Source: Macrotis lagotis (taxonomy: Eukaryota > Chordata > Mammalia > Peramelemorphia > Peramelidae). From it: DNA of 64,000 bases. The notes beneath the pieces are model-generated. The model was not told the origin of the DNA, searched no databases, and saw only the letters and a program-made list of their open reading frames with translations. The number at the start of each line of letters is the position of its first letter. Within the stretch, counting starts at the first letter, position 1. The stretch is taken from assembly GCF_037893015.1 (NCBI RefSeq), contig NC_133666.1:3067467-3131466 (forward strand), read 5' to 3'. The translations under genes and the position numbers were made by a program. This document shows positions 56,596 to 64,000 of this stretch, one piece after another.

Positions 56596-56861
56596 ATACT
56601 GTCTACTGTGTCTTCCAGTGAAGAATGAACTTGAAAACTGAATGGATATGGGGTGGAGTGGGGAGAGAAACAGTGATGAGTCAATGATGATACCTAGTTT
56701 GTGTACCTGGGGACTGGGCCATTGACAGTAATAGGGAAGTTAGGAGGGAAGAAGGTTTTGGGGGAGAGATAATGAGTTCAGTCATGGACTAATTATAGCA
56801 ACCACTGTATTTGAATCAATCCATTTCTGCCAGGTGTTACTCACCAAATAGCCCAATTTTG

Positions 56862-56889
56862 TTTGTGTGTGTGTGTGTGTATGTAATAT

Positions 56890-56948
<59 letters not shown>
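56862..56948. repeat. (GT)n/(TA)n compound microsatellite
   Basis: Two GT blocks (about 8 and 24 units) separated by 'atgtaatattatatatatatat'. Confidence 0.96.
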
Positions 56949-56950
<2 letters not shown>

Positions 56951-57405
56951 TTGCACTTTCTACTTATAAGTCCAAAATAAAGAAAAATGAAAGACAATAT
57001 TAAGAATAAGAAAAATTGTGTTGTCAATACATTGGCTACTGCTCGTATCTCTCATCCAAGTATCAAAGGTTTGACAATAATAGGGAAGTTCAGGGGTGAT
57101 GAACCTGCTACTGAGATAACAAAACACACTTAGAATTTGATGTTGGGAAATCGATCTTCAAATGTTGCAGAACACAAATCAGCCTATGGGTTGGCCAAGT
57201 ACATCCAACTGTGCAACATGGTGGGAAGATGTTGGCTGTGACAGTGCCTGTGACTCATCCTTTTTCTTCCTTATCTCAGGTCTCATCTCCTTCTGTAGTA
57301 CAAGAAAGCAAATTGCCTCCAGCAAGCAAAACACTGAGCAAAACATGACAGTTGTCCTAGGCAAGGTAGTGAAGAATTGCAGTGAACTAATAAATAACTC
57401 CAGGG

Positions 57406-57560
57406 GGAAAGCTAGGTGGCACACTGGATAGAGCACTGGCCCTGGAGTCAGGAGAACCTGAGTTCAAATGCAGCCTCAGACACTTAGCAATTACATAACT
57501 GTGTGACTTTGGGCAAGTCACTTAGCCCCATTGCCTTGCAAAAAACAATAAAAAGACTTC
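57406..57560 (+). mobile_element. Marsupial tRNA-derived SINE
   Basis: 'ggggaaagctaggtggcacactggatagagcactgg' to 'ttagccccattgccttgcaaaaaacaataaaa'. The ORFs on both strands at 57162-57436 only partly overlap it and have no domain. Confidence 0.92.
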
Positions 57561-57694
57561 AGGAAGAGAAACCCTTCCTTTTAAAGTTGAGGGGACAGGA
57601 ATATTAGCTGCAAGGAAATGGAAATTTGTAATATCTGAATATCAGGGAGAATTAAACTCATTTTGTTACATGTTAGAACTGAAGAAAGAATCAT

Positions 57695-57948
57695 GGAGAT
57701 CTAACGAACACCAAAGATGATTACCTTTAATTTAGGAAAAAAAACCTGATATCTTATTGTCTGATCTTGCTCTCTCTTATACTTTATGTTTCTTCCTTAA
57801 GGATCTGATTTCTCTCTCATCACATTCAACTGAGATCAATGTATAACATGGAAACAATGTAAACACTAACAGACTGGCTTCTGTGGGGAGTAGGGGGAGG
57901 GAAGAATTAGGGGAAAATTGTACAATTCAAAATAAATAAAATCTAGAA
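57695..57948 (+). mobile_element. L1 3' UTR fragment
   Basis: 'caccaaagatgattacctttaatttagg' to 'acaattcaaaataaataaaatct', the young L1 3' UTR type. Confidence 0.9.
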
Positions 57949-57949
57949 C

Positions 57950-58300
57950 AGCACAGGAACCAATGTCCTTGAATGAATGGCTTTGCAGGGAGGAAAGGAA
58001 AAGGTATCGAGGGAAACCCAATCCCTGATGACATGTTCAATTGTTCCCCAAAAGAACTCCTGGGAAGTAAAATCTCAATTTTACTGTTTAGGAAACAAAG
58101 GAGGCAATAAGTGAGAATCCCCCCTCTTGGGGAAGAAAGCCTGTAAATCAAAAGGATCTTAGAGGAAAGAGTGGAATAAACAGCCAAAGGATTAGATACA
58201 TCAAACCAAAGTTAAGTCCTGGTTTCCATTATGAGGCTGGGGTAAGGAGGGAGTGCATTCCAGGCATGGATTTAAAAAAAAAAAAAGAAAAAGATATAAA
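57950..58300. other. No gene recognised
   Basis: Unique-looking sequence with an A13 run at 58271. The 86-codon minus ORF (57927-58187) has no recognised family. Confidence 0.5.
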
Positions 58301-58329
58301 TCAAATTACCACTATTAAACAATGAAAAA

Positions 58330-59822
58330 AAAAGTGAATGCACAACTAATGAAGATAAAATTTAAACCATTTTTAGAATCTAGTTTACCTAACTAGTTTA
58401 CTCAATTTATGCCAATAAAATTAAAAAAAATGATTTTGAATGAAATGTTTATAAAAATATAAACTGCCCATATAAAGAGAACTAGAATCTGAAATAACCC
58501 TATCTAAGAAAAAGAAATTAAATAAGCCCTAAATGAACTCCCTCTAGGATCAGATGGATTTACAAGCAAATTTGATCAAACCTTTAAAGAAAATTCCCAC
58601 ATTATATAAACTGGTCGAAATAATTGGTAAAGAAGCATCTTTTTATAAAAGGAAGATTTTATTTTTTTTTAATTTATGATTTTCCAAGGACTACTGTCCT
58701 TGGTCTTTGTTCAAACTCCACAATTCTTTCTCTGGATACAGATGGTATTCTCCATCACAAATACTCCAAGATTGTCCCTGATTGTTACACTGATGGAATG
58801 AGCAAGTCCATCAAGGTTGATCATCACCCCCATGTTGCTGTTAGCGTGGACAATGTTTTTCTGGTTCTGCTCATCTCACTCATTATCAGTTCATGCAAGT
58901 CCTTCCAGGCTTCCCTGAATTCCCATCCCTCCAGGTTTCTAATAGAACAATAGTGTTCCATGACATACATACACCACAGGTTGCTAAGGCATTCCCCAAC
59001 TGATGAACATTCCCTCAGTTTCCATTTCTTTGCCACCACAAACAGAGCTGCTATGAACATTTTGGTACAGGTGATGTTTTTTACCATTTTCATCATCTCT
59101 TCAGGGTATAGACCCAGTAGTGGTATTGATGGATCAAAGGGGATGCACATTTTTGTTGCTCTTTGGGTATAGTTCCAAATTTCTCTCCAGAAAGGTTGGA
59201 TGAGTTTGCAGTTCCACCAACAATGTATTAGTGTCCCAGATTTCCCACATCCCTTCCAACATTGATTGTTGTCCTTTCTGGTCACATTGGCCAGTCTGAG
59301 AGGTGTGAGGTGGTACCTCAGAGAAGCTTTAATTTGCATTCCTCTAATAAGTAATGATTTAGAGCAATTTTTCATATGACTATGGATTCCTTTGATTTCC
59401 TCATCTGTAAATTGCCTTTGCATATCCTTTGACTATTTGTCAATTGGGGGAATGGTTTGTTGTTTTAAAAATTTGACTCAGTTCTCTGTATAGTTTAGAA
59501 ATGAGTCCTTTGTCAGAAATAATGAGAAGTATCTTATTAATTTCAGTTTCAGTATCTAACCCAGAGAGCAAAAATAAGAAAGAAAACTATAGACCAATTC
59601 CCCTAATGAATATCAATGCAAAAATTCTAAATAAAATATTTGCAAGGAGATTATAGCAATTAACAAAGACCAGGTGGGATTTATACTAGGAATGAAGGGC
59701 TCAATATTAGGAAAACTATGTATGTAACTGAACATATCATTAACTAAAACAACAGAAATTATATGATTCTATCAATATTTATTCAGAAATAGTTTTTGGC
59801 AAAATACAACACCCACTCCTAT
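58330..59822 (+). mobile_element. Old L1 ORF2 (plus) split by a younger antisense L1
   Basis: Left part (58330-58640): 'actccctctaggatcagatggatttacaagc' is RT-region ORF2. Right part (59520-59822): 'aagaaagaaaactatagaccaattcccctaatgaatatcaatgc' gives ENYRPIPLMNINA, the next ORF2 segment. The two parts are consecutive in L1, so the antisense L1 at 58645-59520 was inserted later. Confidence 0.8.
58645..59520 (-). mobile_element. Young L1 3' end, antisense, with long intact ORF2 C-terminus
   Basis: The minus ORF at 59423-58824 encodes 199 residues of ORF2 C-terminus: RQFTDEEIKGIHSHMKNC, YHLTPLRLANVTRKDNNQCW, KGCGKSGTLIHCWWNCKLIQ, CIPFDPSIPLLGLYPEEMMK and CTKMFIAALFVVAKKWK. It is the best preserved coding remnant among the L1 copies. 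The imperfect duplication 'gaagcatcttttta' (58629) and 'gaagtatcttatta' (59527) probably marks the target site. Confidence 0.9.
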
Positions 59823-59824
59823 TT

Positions 59825-60560
59825 AAAATTTAGTAGCATTTTATTATTTTTTTAAATTATATGTAAAAATCATTTTTGTTTTCGTAACATTTTGAGTTCC
59901 AAATTTCTCCTTCCTTCCCTCCCTGTTCTCCAAGACAACAAGCAATCTGATAGAGGTTATACATGTATAATCACGTTAAACATGTTTCCACATTAGTCAT
60001 GTTGTAAAAGTACAAACAAAAGGGAACAACCAGGAGGGGAAAAATCTCCAAACCAAAAAGAAGTGAAAAACAGTCTGCTTTGATCTGCATTCAGATTCCA
60101 TAATTCTTTCTCTGGATGTGGATGGTATTTCCCATCTTTAGGAATTATCTTGGATCATTGTATTATTGAGAGGAGCAATATCCATCACAGTTGCTCATTT
60201 CCCAATGTGGCTGTTACTGTGTACAATGTTCCCTTTGTTCTGCACACTTCACTCAACATCAGCTCCTATAAATCTTTCCAGGTTTTTCTGAGATCTTCCT
60301 GCTCATCATGTCTTACAGCACAATAGTATTCTATTACAGTCATAGACCACAACTTATTGAGCCATTCCCCAATTGATGGGTAACCCCACAATTTTCAATT
60401 CTTTGCCACCACAAAAAAGAGCTGCTATGAATATTCTTGTACATGTGAGTACTTGTACCTTTTTCATGATCTCTTTGCACTATAGACTTAATAGTGGAAA
60501 TTCTAGATCAAAAGGTATTCATTTTTATAATCCTTTGGGCGTGGTGGAACTTTTCTTGAT
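59825..60560 (-). mobile_element. L1 3' end, antisense (older subfamily)
   Basis: 'ccaagacaacaagcaatctgatagaggttatacatg' is the 3' UTR. 'gccattccccaattgatggg' and 'tttgccaccacaaaaaagagctgctatg' are ORF2 C-terminal text on the minus strand. It parallels the copy at 40925-41645. Confidence 0.85.
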
Positions 60561-60583
60561 ATGATAAGTAGTATTTATTTAAA

Positions 60584-60735
60584 ATTCACCATATTTACCC
60601 ATTTCAATGTCCATTATTTCCTCCTTACAACCCTTCCATACTATTGCAGCTCCAGATTTCCATTTCAAGACTTGGGCTTAAAAAAAAAAAAAACGTATTT
60701 GGGGGACAGTTAGGTGGTGCAGTGTATAGAGCACT
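60584..60735. repeat. Left arm of 152-bp inverted repeat
   Basis: 'attcaccatatttaccc' through an A14 run and 'cgtatttggg' into the first ~30 bases of a SINE ('acagttaggtggtgcagtg'). Its reverse complement stands at 62087-62238 with five substitutions and no length change. The SINE is cut short here after 'agagcact' and L1 sequence follows. Confidence 0.95.
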
Positions 60736-60740
60736 CCTTC

Positions 60741-61965
60741 TGGGAAAACTAGAAAAGAGTATGGCAGAAATTAGGCACAGCCTAACATCTCAGACCATAC
60801 AACAAGATAGAGTCAAAATGGGTACATGATTTAGACATAAATGATGATATCACAAATAAATTAGGGGAGTGTAGAAAATTTTAGTATAGATTAAAGATGG
60901 AGAGGATCCATAGGAGCCACATTTATTATATTAAGCTAAAAAGTGATTGCACCACAAGCCAATGCAGCCAAAAATTCAAAGGAATGCAGAAAGCTGGGAA
61001 AAAGTGAGATTCTCTGATAAAGGCCTCATCTCTCACAAATATAGAAAACTAATCCAAATTTTTAAAAATAAGACCCATTCCCCAACTGATAAATGTTCTA
61101 AGGACATGAACAGACAGTTTTCAGAAAAAGGAATCAAAAGCTATCATCAGGCAAAGGAAAAAGTGCTCTAAATCACTAATAATTGGAGAAATGCAAATTA
61201 AAACAACTCTGAGGTTATCACCTCATTTTCATCAGATTGGCTAACATGACAGAAAAGGAAAATGATGAATACTGGAGGGGATGTGGAAAAATAGGGATAC
61301 TAGTGCATACAAGTCCAACCATTCTGGAGAATAATTTAAGACTGTTAAAGGGTTATCAATCTATGTATATCCTCTGACCCAACAACACCACTACTAGGAC
61401 CGTATCCTAAAGAGAGATCAAAGAAAAAGGAAAGGGACCCATATGTACAAATATTGAAGACAGCACTTTTTGTGGCTGCAAATAATTGGAAATTCAGGGG
61501 ATATTCGTCCATTGGGGAATGACTGAACAAGTCATGGTGTATGTTTGTGATGGAATATTATTGTGCTCTAAGAAATGATGACAGGATGGTTTCTGAAAAA
61601 TCTGGAAAGATTTATGAGCAAATGCAAGAAAATACCATACACAGTATTAGCCTTATTGTAGAGATCAACTACAAAAGATTTAACAGCTCTAATTAATACA
61701 GTGATCCATGATAATTCTAAAGGACTCATGATGCAAAATATTATCTAGCTCCAGAGAGAGAAATGATGAACTTTGAATATAGATTGAAGCAGATTTTCTC
61801 CCTTTATTTCTTGATTTTTTTTGCTTGTTTTTTTTCCCTCCCAATCAGGCTAATGTGGAAATAGATTTTGCATGACTTCATATGTATAATGGATATCATA
61901 TTATTTGCCTTCTCAGTGGGTGGGAAAGAGGCTGAAGGGGGGGATTTTTGAACTGAAAATAAAAA
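60741..61965 (+). mobile_element. L1 ORF2 3' part and 3' UTR between the inverted-repeat arms
   Basis: 'ggaaaactagaaaagagtatggcagaaattaggc' begins within ORF2. 'gcaaattaaaacaactctgagg', 'gaatactggaggggatgtgg' and 'gaccgtatcctaaagagagatc' follow. The 3' UTR ends 'tttgaactgaaaataaaaatatt'. ORF2 is heavily broken. It is the older L1 subfamily also seen at 8045-8695. Confidence 0.85.
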
Positions 61966-62122
61966 TATTTTTTTTTTATTTTTTGCAAGGCAATGCGGTT
62001 AAATGGCTTGCCCAAGGTCACACAGCTAGATAATTATTAAGTGTCTGAGGCTGCATTTGAACTCAGGTTCTCCTGACTCCAGGGTCAGTGCTTTATACAC
62101 TGCACCACCTAACTGTCTCCCA
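61966..62122 (-). mobile_element. Marsupial SINE, antisense, spanning the right inverted-repeat arm
   Basis: 'ttttttttttattttttgcaaggcaatgcgg' to 'tatacactgcaccacctaactgtctcc'. Full length; its head (62087-62122) is part of the right arm of the inverted repeat. Confidence 0.93.
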
Positions 62123-62238
62123 AATACGTTTTTTTTTTTTTAAAGCCCAAGTCTTGAAATGGAAATGTGCAGCTGCAATAGTATGGAAGGGTTGTAAGGA
62201 GGAAATAATGGACATTGAAATGGGTAAATATGGTGAAT
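62087..62238. repeat. Right arm of 152-bp inverted repeat
   Basis: Reverse complement of 60584-60735 with 147 of 152 bases identical by hand count. The spacer between the arms is about 1.35 kb. Confidence 0.95.
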
Positions 62239-62329
62239 AAGGCTGGGTTAGAGATTAAAGTACCATGATGACCTCTAATCCCTATTAACAATCGCTGGGT
62301 AGCCCAGATATCTTGGAGGGGCAAATTCA

Positions 62330-62705
62330 CATAATTTGCAGAGGTCTTGGTATAACTGATAAGTCACAAAGATCCAGGTTTGGGAGGAACCATCCATGTC
62401 CTCCTGGACATCAGGAGGTGTGTCTGATACCCTGACCCCATCCTAAGTTGAGGACCACTCCCTTCCTTGATGGACTAGTCAGAAGTAGCTTTTCAGATCA
62501 CATCTTTTGATAATGAAATTGTATAAAAATCTCTTTCCAAGACTCCATTTTGAGGGTCAAGTTCTCTAACTGGGCCCCCCATGCACAACTGTGCAATCAG
62601 AAAATTTGAAGAAATGTTAATAAATGTGTGTCTTTATTCTGTTTTGCGCTTTGTTGTGGCTAAACCCTAGAGCTTAATGTTTGGCCCTTATTAGGATAAA
62701 CTATT
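62330..62705 (+). mobile_element. Possible solo LTR
   Basis: 'attgtataaaaatctctttccaagac' near 62518 looks like a TATA region. 'gttaataaatgtgtgtctttattctg' about 100 bp later looks like a polyadenylation region. This spacing fits an LTR, and no internal genes are present. Family and age are undetermined. Confidence 0.4.
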
Positions 62706-62813
62706 AAGGTTAACTCATATTTCATTTTATTATTATTTTAAGTTCAACTTCACAGAAGTCCTCAAGTATAAGGAGCCAAATGATCCGCTTATAAAAGAAT
62801 TCTCTCTAGAAAC

Positions 62814-62860
<47 letters not shown>

Positions 62861-62861
62861 T
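62814..62861. repeat. (TAA)n microsatellite at a SINE tail
   Basis: About 15 TAA units abut the 3' end of the antisense composite SINE that follows, just as (ATG)n does at 32874. Confidence 0.96.
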
Positions 62862-63150
62862 TTGTCCTTTATTCTTGAAGAAGATCATGCCATCAGGGAG
62901 GTGATATCATGACAAGCATGTGAATTGGATTGGATTGAGGGGTGGCTGTGCTACGTCACCGGTCTTACTTTCTCCTCCAGAGTCATCTGGGTTCAGTGGC
63001 TAGATAGGAATCAGGATAACTGGAGATGGCCCTAGATATGAGGAACTCAAGGTTAAATGACTTGCCCAAGGTCACACAGCTAGTACTTTTCAAGTGTCTG
63101 AGGCTGGATTTGAACTCTGGTCCTTCTGACTCCAAGTCCAGTGCCATTCT
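62862..63150 (-). mobile_element. Composite marsupial SINE, antisense
   Basis: 'tttgtcctttattcttgaagaagatc', 'agcatgtgaattggattggattgaggggtggc', 'cagagtcatctgggttcagtggc' and 'caaggtcacacagctagt'. Its head is truncated at 'ccaagtccagtgcc'. Confidence 0.9.
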
Positions 63151-63935
63151 CTAGAAACTAAACTGGAGGGAGAGGCAACATGGGCCACTGATGAACTGGA
63201 GATTGACTTATTGGTAGGTGATTTGGAGCTGAAGGAATTAGACTCCTGACTAAGAAATATAACTTGTTCTTAAGAAGACATCATGGTAAATATGGATTGA
63301 CAGATACTGGATTTAAGCAAACAGTTAGCTAGACATCCTTCCAAAAGATAGTCAAAGGGAAGTGGGTATTAAATGGACCTGAAACTCAGGTTGATTCATC
63401 AGGGAGCAGTAGGCATCCCCTATAAAAGAGCTCAATTTCCAGGTCCATAACGAGTCCCATACACCAAATGCATGCATTAAATGAACTGGGTGGGGATAAA
63501 TACGATGACTAAACAAGAACACATGCTTTGCCCTCAAGAGGCTTTCATTTTATGAAGAAGAGATATAAAATGTACACAAATACAAATCATACAAGTTAAG
63601 ATGTTATGGGGACAAAGAAGAGGGCCAAACAAATTGCTCTGGAGAAATTTGAGGAGGGAGAGAAAGAATACTTTCAGTTGGGGAGTTGAGAAGAGAGGGT
63701 GAAGAGGAGATTGGCCAGATTAATTATAATAGTTCAGGTGAAAAAGGCTTAGAAATATGTCTGAAGTCATACATCCGATAAAATAAAAGGCTGAGATAGA
63801 GGATTCCCAAGTTCCTTTGGATTTGGATTCCAAACATTATGATGGACTAGTTGACCTTTTAGGTCATTTGCAGATCTCAGCCTAGGAGCCCATGAGTAAG
63901 GAGAACCAGGCAAGTACAATGACAGGGAAACAAAA
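63151..63935. other. No gene recognised; possible old repeat at 63535-63720
   Basis: 'aagaggctttcattttatgaagaagagatataaaatg' resembles the unnamed repeat at 52080. No coding support. Confidence 0.45.
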
Positions 63936-63939
63936 GGAG

Positions 63940-64000
63940 GGGTCAGCTAAGTGGCATAGTGGATAGAGCACTAGGCCCAGAGTCAGGACCTGAATTCAAA
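63940..64000 (+). mobile_element. Marsupial SINE, cut by window end
   Basis: 'ggggtcagctaagtggcatagtggatagagcactagg' continues to the last base. Confidence 0.93.

Noticed and set aside
57162-57436. Opposite-strand ORFs of 89 and 85 codons
   Set aside because: They overlap each other, run into a SINE and have no domain.
58824-59423. 199-codon minus ORF considered as a host gene
   Set aside because: It is the C-terminal part of L1 ORF2, with matching copies at 2693, 37640 and elsewhere.
51400-64000. Search for the missing N-terminal TMLHE exons
   Set aside because: No minus-strand segment resembling the WLRDHC region or the residues before PDGHV was found by eye, so none is annotated.

Overview
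This window is vertebrate nuclear DNA and almost certainly marsupial. The commonest repeat is the marsupial tRNA-derived SINE whose body reads gcagctaggtggcacagtgg and which ends in an A tail. It sits among L1 copies with a marsupial-type 3' end, older MIR and L2 pieces and an RTE-type (MAR1-like) SINE. Coding density is very low. I see no operons, prokaryotic genes, CRISPR arrays or new molecular system. The order of marsupial cannot be fixed by eye.

The one real protein gene is the 3' part of TMLHE (trimethyllysine dioxygenase, mitochondrial, first step of carnitine synthesis) on the minus strand. Five consecutive coding exons lie at 51322-51046, 46686-46567, 43851-43615, 42879-42741 and 40847-40716. 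All have GT/AG borders and compatible phases. Together they encode 300 residues plus the stop, matching human residue 121 to the C-terminus with one residue fewer. The metal-binding HTD motif and the distal His are present. The first ~120 codons and the promoter lie to the right, in undetected exons or beyond the window. An AATAAA signal follows only 14 bases after the stop.

Other host-derived items are a tRNA-Thr(AGT)-like gene with a Pol III terminator (16786-16858, minus), a processed pseudogene fragment of SMAD4 (about 25000-25318, minus) and a processed pseudogene of ATP5PD (about 54680-55300, minus) lying inside an L1 3' UTR.

Layout: 1-7500 holds scattered SINE, L1, L2 and MIR pieces. 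7580-12265 is an old L1 carrying two younger L1 inserts and a SINE. 12.3-20 kb has SINEs, L2, MIR, a GATA array and the tRNA, ending in a four-unit tandem SINE array. 20.2-24.4 kb is antisense L1 plus a GA tract. 24.8-30 kb has the SMAD4 pseudogene and an antisense non-L1 LINE. 30.75-32.5 kb is a twelve-unit tandem SINE array. 33.7-36.8 kb is the 5' half of an L1, and 37.6-38.5 kb a young L1 tail with perfect target-site duplications. 40.7-51.3 kb is TMLHE. 52.4-64 kb is nested L1, possible solo LTRs and a 152-bp, ~97% identical inverted repeat around an L1 fragment.

The most unusual structures are the two tandem SINE arrays, the inverted repeat at 60584-62238, the unexplained block inside the antisense L1 (22617-22985) and the nested insertions. 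All identifications were made by reading and memory of families; no alignment or database search was run.
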